NCBI GenBank assembly: GCA_035559995.1
Contig: DATMAM010000055.1
Span: 33,439 to 97,438 of the forward strand
Reading direction: 5' to 3'
DNA: 64,000 bases
Source of the DNA: DATMAM01 sp035559995
GTDB taxonomy: Bacteria; Desulfobacterota; Binatia; UBA9968
The notes beneath the pieces were generated by a model. The model was not told the DNA's origin and searched no databases. It worked only from the letters and a program-made list of their open reading frames with translations. Made by a program: the position numbers and the translations under genes. This document shows, one piece after another, positions 34,251 to 41,691 of the stretch. Position 1 is the stretch's first letter. The number at the start of each line of letters is the position of its first letter.

Positions 34251-36302
34251 TCAAATGCCCACGAGCAAAAACAGTTGCCCCTCGGGAAACGGCAGGTGCA
34301 GCAAGTAATCGAACAAGCCGTAAAAGATGGCCCAGGCCGCGGCGCTCAATAAAACGCTGATAGGCCAGTTTTCTCCGCCGGCAAATTTGAAATAGAGAAA
34401 GCTTGCGACCGGCACGGCTACGACAAAGCCCAAGAGCCAGATCGCGAAGAAGAATCCGAGCGTCCATGCGACGATCGAGAGCGCGCGCCTGCGCATGACG
34501 GCGGTGTCGGCAGACGACGCCAAGACGGCGGCGGCGCTCGTCTTGCGTTGCAGCGTGTAATAGAGCTCCTGGCCGCAGGCGAGGAGCGCTAAAACGAGAC
34601 CTGGAATACCGATCACCATCGGGAAGAGCGCGGCGCGCTCTTCCATCGGGCGAATCTCGTAAAGGGTCTCGCGCAAGACGTAGCCGAAGAGCACAACGAA
34701 GAAAAAAGCAAAAATGGGCCGGTAGACGGGGCTCGTGAGCAAGACCACGTCCGTTTCCTGCGCGACCGCAGCGGCAGCCGCCGGCTTCTTTTTCTCGCGC
34801 ATCATCTGGCGCACGGAGTAGACGATCGCGCCGAAGATGAGAACCGCGATGATCAGGACTCCCGGGTGTAAAAGCCAGCCGGTCCCGTAGGCGCGCGTGG
34901 AAATCCAGAAATTTCTCTCCGTGATGGTCCCTAAAACCAGTCCCACAAGCAGCGGCGGCCTTTGCCAGTCGAACTGCACCATGAGCCAGCCGAGCGCGCC
35001 GAAGATAAGGACGACGATCATATCGCCGAAGCTGTTCTTCACGGTAAAGCCGCCGAGATAAATCAATACGAGAAGAAAAGGAATGAGAAGCGCGCCCCGG
35101 ATGTTCGTAACCTTCGCGAGCTGATTGAGAAAGAGAAAACAGACCGCGACCGTGATGATGTTGGCGACGATGATGATCCAAACAAAAGAGAATGTAAGCG
35201 TGAGATGCTTCGCCGGATTCAGCATGTCCGGGCCGGGGACGATCCCCTGGATGAGAAAGGCCCCGAGCAGGATCGCGGTCGAAACGCTGCTCGGAATGCC
35301 GAAGGCAACCGTGGTGATGAGATCCCCGCCGCGCGTCGAGTTGTTCGCGGCCCCCGGGCCAAGAACGCCTTCGACCGCGCCTTTGCCGAAGCGCTCCTTG
35401 TTCGGCGAGCTCTGCACCGCATAGGCGTACGCCACCCATTGGGCTGTTCCGCCACCGACGCCGGGGAGAATACCGACGTACGCGCCGAGAGCGCTGCACT
35501 TAAGAACCAGCCACCAGTGGCGAAACGTATCCTTTACGCCTTCAAGGACGCCGCCGAGTTTCTCGACTCGCTCGCGCGCGATGCTTGTTCCCTTAACCGC
35601 CAAGTCGATGATTTCGGGGATTGCAAATAGGCCAATCGTCACCGAAACCAGATCGATGCCGTCCCACAAAAAGATCGACGCTCCCTGCCCTAAAATGCCC
35701 TCGAACGTAAAGCGCGGAATGCCGCGAATGGGGTCCAGCCCGACGGTGGAGATCATGAGCCCCAGGGCGCCGGCGAGAAGTCCCTTGATGATATTGCCGC
35801 CGCTCAGCGAGCCGACAAACGTGATGCCCAAAAGCGCCAGCATGAAAAATTCCGGAGAGCCGATGGAGAGAACCAGCGGCGCGGCGATGGGGATGGCCGC
35901 GGCCAAAACGAACGCGCCAAAGATCGCGCCGACTAGAGAGCTCATCAGCGCCGCGCCGAGAGCCCGGCCCGCCTCGCCCTTTTTGGCCATCGGATGCCCG
36001 TCGACGATCGTCGAGGCGGTCGTCCCCTCGCCGGGAACGCCGAACAAAATCGAAGTGATGTCGCCTGTGGTGGCGGTTACGGCATTGGACCCCAGGAGAA
36101 ACGCAAACGCGGAGGTGGGGTCCATTTTATAGATGAACGGCAGCATGAGGGCCAGCGTGGCGGCGCCTCCGAGGCCCGGCAGGATGCCGACCCAGAAGCC
36201 GATGAAGATCCCCACCAGCATGAAAAAAAAGGCCTGTTGGCCCTGACCGGAGAAAGGCAGCACGTTGAGAAGGCCATGGTAGAAGGCCTCGACGTATTCC
36301 AT
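34251..36302 (-). CDS. TctA-TctB fusion permease of a TTT system
   Basis: 683 residues. Residues 1 to about 495 are a full TctA: GFWVGILPGLGGAATLALML (first half motif), FGVPGEGTTASTIVDGHP and GAYVGILPGVGGGTAQWVA (second half). After a charged linker (REKKKPAAAAAVAQE) come about 155 residues with the four-helix TctB pattern (PIFAFFFVVLFGYVL, FPMVIGIPGLVLALLACG, IVAWTLGFFFAIWLLGFVV, VLLSAAAWAIFYGLFDYLL). In most genomes these are separate genes, as they are at 24393-26391 here. The ATG at 36302 begins a normal TctA N-terminus (MEYVEAFYHGLLNVL); 14 nt separate it from the B2 receptor. Confidence 0.88.
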   Translation of the reverse strand: MEYVEAFYHGLLNVLPFSGQGQQAFFFMLVGIFIGFWVGILPGLGGAATLALMLPFIYKMDPTSAFAFLLGSNAVTATTGDITSILFGVPGEGTTASTIVDGHPMAKKGEAGRALGAALMSSLVGAIFGAFVLAAAIPIAAPLVLSIGSPEFFMLALLGITFVGSLSGGNIIKGLLAGALGLMISTVGLDPIRGIPRFTFEGILGQGASIFLWDGIDLVSVTIGLFAIPEIIDLAVKGTSIARERVEKLGGVLEGVKDTFRHWWLVLKCSALGAYVGILPGVGGGTAQWVAYAYAVQSSPNKERFGKGAVEGVLGPGAANNSTRGGDLITTVAFGIPSSVSTAILLGAFLIQGIVPGPDMLNPAKHLTLTFSFVWIIIVANIITVAVCFLFLNQLAKVTNIRGALLIPFLLVLIYLGGFTVKNSFGDMIVVLIFGALGWLMVQFDWQRPPLLVGLVLGTITERNFWISTRAYGTGWLLHPGVLIIAVLIFGAIVYSVRQMMREKKKPAAAAAVAQETDVVLLTSPVYRPIFAFFFVVLFGYVLRETLYEIRPMEERAALFPMVIGIPGLVLALLACGQELYYTLQRKTSAAAVLASSADTAVMRRRALSIVAWTLGFFFAIWLLGFVVAVPVASFLYFKFAGGENWPISVLLSAAAWAIFYGLFDYLLHLPFPEGQLFLLVGI

Positions 36303-36316
36303 TCGACTGGGCCCGG

Positions 36317-37357
36317 CTAATCTTTTGGCTTGGTCATCAAGAAGCTGAGAAGCTCTTTCGCTTTCGGCGTGATCGCCAAGATCTGTTCCACGTACTGATC
36401 GACCTCTTCGCCGGACACGAACGTGACCTCTAGTTTCGCCTTGTTGGCCTCGGCGAGAAATTCCGGGTCCTTCAGCGTCGCCGCGAACGCTTTCCGCAAG
36501 AGCTGCAGCCGGTCCTTCGGTATGCCCGGCGGCGTCATGAACGGGCGCTGGAACTCGTAGGTCCCCACCCATGTCCGGTACGCGGCGAGATTGTCTTCGC
36601 CTTTAATCACCTCTGGAATAAGCGGCAAGTCCTTGACCTCAGGGTCCGGCTCACGCCTATGGATAAGGAATGGGATCAGCTTCTCATCGCCTTGGCCGTC
36701 CAGCAGCGCTCTGGCGGTGGTCCGCGCCGACTCCCAGCCCCAGCAACCGCCGTCGATTTCCTTTCGCCGCATCGCCACGTAGATCGGCCCGCTTCCTTCG
36801 TAGCCGCTGACCACTTTGAACTTCGTCCCTATGGTCTGATTCAAGATCCTCGGGGTGTCGTCGTACGTCGATCCGGGCCCGGTCGAGCCCATCTTGATCT
36901 CCCGATCGGTCGTCAGCACGTCCTTGAGCGTCTTTAGCCCCGTGTGCGCCATAACGCTGCAATGCGGGTTGCCCTTGGTCGGCGCGCCAATCCAGCCAAA
37001 CTTGCGCGCGTCGAACCTCATCGCCGGATCGCCGAGAGCCTGGCGCAAGATCAAAGCGCTGTTCCAAATGCCGACGAATAGTCCGTCGCCCTTGGCGCTG
37101 TTGTAGGTGTAATTTGCCGCTCGGAGGCTCCCGGCGCCGGTCATGTTTTCAACGACGATGGTCGGGTTGCCGGGAAGATGCTTCCCCATGTGGCGCGCGA
37201 CGGTCCGCGCCGAAAGATCGTACCCGCCGCCGGGGGCAAGACCGACGACGAAGCGGATCGTTTTGCCTTTGTAGAAATCGTGCGTCGACGCCTCTGCCCA
37301 GGCTGGAGCAAGAAAAGAGATCGTAACCGTGAACGCCAGACGCCAGTAACGCTTCAT
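36317..37357 (-). CDS. TctC/Bug-type receptor B2
   Basis: 346 residues; signal peptide MKRYWRLAFTVTISFLAPAW. Type B: HDFYKGKTIRFVVGLAPGGG, RHMGKHLPGNPTIVVENMTG, FGWIGAPTKGNPHCSVMAHT and GCWGWESARTTARALL. It sits immediately upstream of the fused permease gene (14 nt), which makes it the most probable receptor for that permease. GGAGGGG precedes the ATG. Confidence 0.86.
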   Translation of the reverse strand: MKRYWRLAFTVTISFLAPAWAEASTHDFYKGKTIRFVVGLAPGGGYDLSARTVARHMGKHLPGNPTIVVENMTGAGSLRAANYTYNSAKGDGLFVGIWNSALILRQALGDPAMRFDARKFGWIGAPTKGNPHCSVMAHTGLKTLKDVLTTDREIKMGSTGPGSTYDDTPRILNQTIGTKFKVVSGYEGSGPIYVAMRRKEIDGGCWGWESARTTARALLDGQGDEKLIPFLIHRREPDPEVKDLPLIPEVIKGEDNLAAYRTWVGTYEFQRPFMTPPGIPKDRLQLLRKAFAATLKDPEFLAEANKAKLEVTFVSGEEVDQYVEQILAITPKAKELLSFLMTKPKD

Positions 37358-37381
37358 ACGATTACCCCTCCGTTGGCTCGC

Positions 37382-38425
37382 TTACTTTTCCCCTTTGACC
37401 ATCAAGAAGCTGAGCAGCTCCTTTGCGCGGGGAGTTACCGAGAGAATCTTCTCCACGTGCTTTTCGATTTCCTCCCCCGAGACAAAAGTGGTCTCGAGCT
37501 TGGATTTTTCCGCTTCCGCAATAAATGCCGGATCCTTGAAGGTCGCCGCGAAGGCGCTGCGCAGGAGCTGCAGCCGCTCTCTGGGCGTTCCCGGCGGCAC
37601 GACAAATGGCCTCTGGAACTCGTAAGTCGAAGACCAGGTGCGGTACGCGGAAAGATTGTCCTCGCCCTTGATCACCTCCGCGATGAGCGGCAGGCCCTTC
37701 ACCTCGGGGTCCGGCTCGCGGCTATGGATCAAGAACGGGATGAGCCTTTCTTCACCGCTTGCGTCCAGCACCGCTCTCGCCGTCGTGCGCGCGGATTCCC
37801 ACGTCCAGCAGCCGCCGTCGATCTCTTTTCTGCGCATGGCCACGAGAATCGGCCCGGTTCCCTCGTAGCCGCTAATTACCTTGAACTTGGTCCCCAGCGT
37901 CCTGTTCAGGATCTGCGGCAGGTCATCGTACGTGGAGCCCGGTCCGGTCGCTCCCATTTTTATCTCTCGATTGGAAGCAATGATGTCTTTCAGGGACTTG
38001 AGTCCCGTGTGTGCCATGATGCCGCAAAAAGGCGTCCCCTTGGTTGGCGCGCCCACCCAGCCGAACTTGCGCGCGTCGAACCTCACCGCCTTGTCCCCAA
38101 GGGCTTGGCGCAGGACGAACGCGCTGTTCCAGATCCCGACGAACAGGCCGTCAGGCTTGGCGCTGTTGTACGTGTAGTTGGCCGCAATCAGGCTGCCTGC
38201 GCCGGTCATGTTCTCGACGACAATGGTGGGGTTGCCGGGAAGATGCTTTCCCATGTGGCGCCCGACAATGCGCGCGGACAGGTCGTAGCCTCCCCCGGCC
38301 GCAAACCCAACCACAAAGCGGATCGTCTTATCCTTGTAGAAATCCTGAGCGCCGACGCCGGGAGAGAAAACCACGACAGCGACGCTCAGGGCAAGCGCCA
38401 CAAGCGCGAGCCGTTTGTTATCCAT
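37382..38425 (-). CDS. TctC/Bug-type receptor B3
   Basis: 347 residues; signal peptide MDNKRLALVALALSVAVVVF. Type B and close to B1: QDFYKDKTIRFVVGFAAGGG, IVGRHMGKHLPGNPTIVVEN, TGAGSLIAANYTYNSAKPDG, KFGWVGAPTKGTPFCGIMAH and GCWTWESARTTARAVL. GAGGAGGG before the ATG; gaps of 24 nt to B2 and 22 nt to C3. Confidence 0.86.
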   Translation of the reverse strand: MDNKRLALVALALSVAVVVFSPGVGAQDFYKDKTIRFVVGFAAGGGYDLSARIVGRHMGKHLPGNPTIVVENMTGAGSLIAANYTYNSAKPDGLFVGIWNSAFVLRQALGDKAVRFDARKFGWVGAPTKGTPFCGIMAHTGLKSLKDIIASNREIKMGATGPGSTYDDLPQILNRTLGTKFKVISGYEGTGPILVAMRRKEIDGGCWTWESARTTARAVLDASGEERLIPFLIHSREPDPEVKGLPLIAEVIKGEDNLSAYRTWSSTYEFQRPFVVPPGTPRERLQLLRSAFAATFKDPAFIAEAEKSKLETTFVSGEEIEKHVEKILSVTPRAKELLSFLMVKGEK

Positions 38426-38447
38426 CGCGCGCCCTCCTCACGAGCGG

Positions 38448-39482
38448 TTATTTCCCCAATAGCTTTTTCATCCGTTCAACGACTTCCGGCGGCTGCACCA
38501 CGATCGTCTTTGCCAGCTTTTCCAGCTCCTCGCCCGCAGAGGGTCTGATCTCGAGGTTCCTTTTCTTCGCCTCAGCCAAGAACTCGGGGTCGACCATGGT
38601 TTTTGCAAAAGCTTCGCGCAGGATTTTGACCTGATCGGCCGGAACGCCGGGCGCAACCACGTACGGGCGGCCGAAAATGTTGGAGGCGAGCACGACGTCG
38701 GCCAACCGGCGGTCGTTCTCTGGTGTTTTGTACTGGTCCATCAGTTCATAGAGGGTAGGCACGTCGGGCAAGCGCTCATCGCGCTGCGTGCGGCCGGTCT
38801 GAATAAGCACGCGCGCGAAGTTGTTTTTCCGCCACGTCGCGTAAGGTTCGCCGCTAAACCATGCGGTGACGGTAAAAGCGCGGCACTGCGCCTCGTTTCG
38901 TTCCACCGCCAGATCCATTTCCGGCCCGCCCGGATAGCCCAAAATAATCTCGAATTTCGTGCCTATGGTTTCTTCCAAAAGCTTCGGCAGGTAATGGCCC
39001 GTGGTTCCGGTCGCTGTGGCCGTGCACTTGGGAGGGGTGGTCGCCTTGCGCACATCGTGAATCGTTTTGTACGGCGTGTCCGTGCGCATGTAGAGCAGGT
39101 GGTCCGAGCGGTCGGGGCTTCCGAGCCACTGGAATTTGGCCCAGTCGAACTGAACCTCTTTGCGCTGAGCCAGCTGATTGAAATAGAGCGCCGGATTGAT
39201 CGAGCCGATGGCCAAGCCGTCCGGCTTGGCAACGCCATAGACGTAGTTCGCGGCGACCATGGAGCCGCCTCCCGGCATGTTTTGCACGAGGACATTGGGT
39301 TTTCCCGGAACATGTTTGCCGAAATGAGCCGCGATCAGCCGCGCGTACGCATCGTATTGGCTTCCCGCCGTTGTCCCGGAGATGATCGTGATCGTTTTTC
39401 CCTGGTAGTAAGACTGCGATTGCGCGTGACTAGGCCAGCATAGAAAAATCGAAAAGATAATCGGTACGACCAATGCTCTCAT
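38448..39482 (-). CDS. TctC/Bug-type receptor C3
   Basis: 344 residues; signal peptide MRALVVPIIFSIFLCWPSHA. Type C: SYYQGKTITIISGTTAGSQY, AAHFGKHVPGKPNVLVQNMP, GGGSMVAANYVYGVAKPDGL, VQFDWAKFQWLGSPDRSD and TATATGTTGHYLPKLLEETI; tail VQPPEVVERMKKLLGK. Its ATG overlaps the stop of the receiver-like gene (ATGA), with AAGGAG inside that gene, so the two are translationally coupled. It is the first transporter gene read from the sigma-54 promoter. Confidence 0.87.
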   Translation of the reverse strand: MRALVVPIIFSIFLCWPSHAQSQSYYQGKTITIISGTTAGSQYDAYARLIAAHFGKHVPGKPNVLVQNMPGGGSMVAANYVYGVAKPDGLAIGSINPALYFNQLAQRKEVQFDWAKFQWLGSPDRSDHLLYMRTDTPYKTIHDVRKATTPPKCTATATGTTGHYLPKLLEETIGTKFEIILGYPGGPEMDLAVERNEAQCRAFTVTAWFSGEPYATWRKNNFARVLIQTGRTQRDERLPDVPTLYELMDQYKTPENDRRLADVVLASNIFGRPYVVAPGVPADQVKILREAFAKTMVDPEFLAEAKKRNLEIRPSAGEELEKLAKTIVVQPPEVVERMKKLLGK

Positions 39483-39886
39483 AATGGGCTCTCCTTTTTA
39501 TTAGTTTGGTGACGCTCACCCGCTTTCGCCGTTAAGCCCTTGAATGCCTGCACGAGCACCTCCAGCCCGTGAAGATTGAGCAAGATGGTGTTGGGCACGG
39601 TTTGCGCGATGGTGCCGATTACGCCTCCGTCGCCGCAGCCGGCGACAATCACGATCTCCATGGATCTATTGATGTCACGCAAATTGAAGACAGTCTCCGC
39701 GAGGTCCATTTCTCTTCCCGTCGAGACGAGAACCGCCGCGTCGAAGATCTCCCGGCGGACTCTCGCAACCGCCGCGCCGCCGTTGCACACTTTGGTCACG
39801 GCGCAGCCGGCCTGCTTGAGGCACTCTTCCACCTCGTCGCATCCGTCCGCGCAGACGAGCAAAGCTTTATGCAAGCGATGCAGCAC
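39479..39886 (-). CDS. Degenerate receiver-domain (CheY-fold) protein
   Basis: 135 residues. KALLVCADGCDEVEECLKQA looks like beta1-alpha1 of a receiver and REIFDAAVLVSTGREMDLAE like beta3, but the phospho-acceptor Asp is replaced (VLVST), and no Lys follows beta5. It is thus a pseudo-receiver, possibly a protein-interaction or adaptor module. It is the promoter-proximal gene of the transporter run, 86 nt from the -12 element, and overlaps receptor C3 by 4 nt. A partner for the activator at 40205-41569 would be a natural guess, not shown by the sequence. Confidence 0.6.
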   Translation of the reverse strand: MLHRLHKALLVCADGCDEVEECLKQAGCAVTKVCNGGAAVARVRREIFDAAVLVSTGREMDLAETVFNLRDINRSMEIVIVAGCGDGGVIGTIAQTVPNTILLNLHGLEVLVQAFKGLTAKAGERHQTNKKESPL

Positions 39887-39971
39887 GGAACAGCTAGACG
39901 AAAGATCGACGGATCGCGTTAAATTCCAAAGCCGCCAACAAGCGTTCCCGCTGTGCTAGCGTCTGGGTGGG

Positions 39972-39987
39972 AGCAACCGACGTGCCA
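39972..39987 (-). promoter_or_regulatory. Sigma-54 (-24/-12) promoter of the receptor run
   Basis: Minus strand TGGCACGTCGGTTGCT fits the consensus TGGCACG-N4-TTGCW at every fixed position, with exact GG/GC spacing. Transcription would start near 39960 and give a 5' leader of about 75 nt before the receiver-like gene. By base counting, a chance match this good is expected well under once per window. Confidence 0.85.
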
Positions 39988-40070
39988 GCGAGCCAGTGCC
40001 ACACCCGGGCGAGAAGTTACAGATTCTACGCGGAGAGAAGAGCAGCACCACACGCTCCAAGCGGCAAGAG

Positions 40071-40087
40071 GTGTGCAAAAAACACAC
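40071..40087. promoter_or_regulatory. Upstream activator dyad 1 (receptor run)
   Basis: GTGTG-N7-CACAC perfect dyad; its inner 15 bp read GTGCAAAAAACACAC, matching GTGCA-N5-YRCAC. Centre about 100 bp upstream of the promoter. Confidence 0.65.
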
Positions 40088-40103
40088 AGCCACCCGTTTG
40101 CAT

Positions 40104-40120
40104 GTGTAGATAACTTACAC
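40104..40120. promoter_or_regulatory. Upstream activator dyad 2 (receptor run)
   Basis: GTGTAGATAACTTACAC, a GTGTA-N7-TACAC perfect dyad. Its centre is about 32-33 bp from that of dyad 1, three helical turns, so both would lie on one face of the DNA. Confidence 0.6.
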
Positions 40121-40204
40121 GGCGCGATAGACCGTCGCGTTTTCTCGTTTTGTCTGCGAGTGATCGTGACCGCCGGTGGGTCGTCCCGAAAGTTGGGCAG
40201 GTGG

Positions 40205-41569
40205 CTACGCCAAGCCGTGCTTTCTGAGTTTATCGTACAGCGCGCGGCGGCTTATCCCTAGCTGCGTGGCCGCTTCCTTCTTGTTACCTTTGGTAGCGGC
40301 AAGGGTCATCAAGATGAATTCCTTTTCGACCGCGCTCAGCGTCATACCGACGTGGATGGGGAAGTTTGGGGCCGAGATATTCTCTGCGGTACCCGCCGTC
40401 CTAATTCTCAGCGGCAACAGGTCCGGCGTCAGCTCGTCTCCCTTGGCCATCAGCACCGCGCGTTGAATGACGTTCTTTAGTTCGCGCACGTTGCCGGGCC
40501 AATGGTATCTCCTCAGGCACAGCCAAGTTTCCGCGGTAACATTACGGACGTTCTTTTTGTAGATGCTGTTGAAATGCGGCACAAAATGATTGGTGAGAAA
40601 GGCAATCCCCCCGGGCCGGTCCCTCAGGGCCGGAACGTGGATATGGAAAACTTCAAGCCTGTAAAACAAATCCTCGCGGAATCTCTTCTGCCTTACCGCC
40701 TCTTCGAGGTTCTCGTTGGTTGCCGCGATCACGCGCACGTCGGCGAAGATATCTTTTTCGCCGCCCACGCGCCGGAAGGTCTTCGTTTCCAGCACTCTCA
40801 GAAGGCTCACCTGAACCTTTTCGCTGATCGTGCTGATTTCGTCGAGGAAAATAGTCCCCCCGTGCGCTTCCTCGAATCTCCCCTTCGCGGTCTCGACCGC
40901 GCCCGTATAGGCGCCCTTCTCGCGGCCGAACAGCTCGCTCGCCACCAGCTCCGACGGAATCGCGCCGGTATTCACCGCGATATACGGGCCATAGCGGCGC
41001 TTGCTTCGCCGGTGAATCGCGGCCGCAACCATGTCTTTGCCGGTTCCCGTCTCGCCCGTGATCAAAACCGCGATGTCTTCGGCGGCGACTTCAAGGATCC
41101 TCTGAAAAACTTCCCGCATCGGCAAGCTGATTCCCAGCATGCCTTCAAACTCCAGGGGAATCGCCACCTCCTGCGGGATCTCACCGCCATCCCGCGCGAT
41201 CTGTTGGTTCAGCGCCTGGTTGACGGCGGTATAGAGATCCTCCGGGCTTACCGGCCGAATCAGCGTCCGGTGCGCGTACGCCCGCAAGCGCTCCAGCGAG
41301 AGCGAACCTCCTTTTTGGTCGGTCACCACGATGGCGTACGTTTTGATTGAATCTCTGGTAAGCAGGTCCAGGAGCTCGAGGCCTTTGGACTGCTCGGTTT
41401 TGGATCCCGCCGCGTCCCAGATCAGGACCTCATATCGCCCCGTCTTGCATTTCTCCATCGCCCCGCCGACAAAAGGGATCCCCTCCACGCATACCTGATG
41501 GCGCGAGAACCGGTCTCTCAACAGGGCTTGGATATCGCCCGTCTTTTCAACGACCAGGACTCTGGACAT
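40205..41569 (-). CDS. Sigma-54-dependent transcriptional activator (NtrC family)
   Basis: 454 residues. Residues 1-120 are a receiver-like domain with Asp52 (LIWDAAG) in acceptor position, but the usual Asp pair after beta1 is Glu-Lys and the beta5 Lys is Arg (LIRPVSP), so phosphorylation is uncertain. AAA+ domain: Walker A GETGTGKD (172-179), GAYTGA (219-224, the sigma-54 contact loop), Walker B TIFLDEI, and the HWPGNVRELKN segment. The C-terminal Fis-type HTH is at 429-452 (KKEAATQLGISRRALYDKL). No histidine kinase is near. It lies 122 nt after the ABC permease gene and directly upstream of the receptor-run promoter. Confidence 0.92.
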   Translation of the reverse strand: MSRVLVVEKTGDIQALLRDRFSRHQVCVEGIPFVGGAMEKCKTGRYEVLIWDAAGSKTEQSKGLELLDLLTRDSIKTYAIVVTDQKGGSLSLERLRAYAHRTLIRPVSPEDLYTAVNQALNQQIARDGGEIPQEVAIPLEFEGMLGISLPMREVFQRILEVAAEDIAVLITGETGTGKDMVAAAIHRRSKRRYGPYIAVNTGAIPSELVASELFGREKGAYTGAVETAKGRFEEAHGGTIFLDEISTISEKVQVSLLRVLETKTFRRVGGEKDIFADVRVIAATNENLEEAVRQKRFREDLFYRLEVFHIHVPALRDRPGGIAFLTNHFVPHFNSIYKKNVRNVTAETWLCLRRYHWPGNVRELKNVIQRAVLMAKGDELTPDLLPLRIRTAGTAENISAPNFPIHVGMTLSAVEKEFILMTLAATKGNKKEAATQLGISRRALYDKLRKHGLA

Positions 41570-41691
41570 ACGCCCGATGCCTGACCCTTTATCAAATATG
41601 GTCCCCCTTAGTCCAGAAGGTTCCGTCCGGCCCCGAAAGGCGCACCGTCCCGGGGCCGATCCGGCCGTTTGGCGCAGGCTTATGGCGGGAA

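Larger units (their letters stand above)
39887..40204. other. Regulatory intergenic region upstream of the receptor run
   Basis: 318 bases with no gene. It holds a sigma-54 promoter and two dyads (separate entries), all oriented towards the minus-strand transporter run. I saw no terminator for the activator gene that ends at 40205, so some read-through into the receptor run is possible. Confidence 0.6.

Noticed and set aside
34069..35499. 476-codon minus-strand frame within the fused permease
   Set aside because: Out-of-frame shadow of a 12-helix membrane protein; Arg-rich and without hydrophobic segments.
37178..38548. 456-codon plus-strand frame over receptors B2/B3
   Set aside because: Mirror of two clear receptor genes; composition (His/Arg/Pro-rich) is that of an antisense frame.
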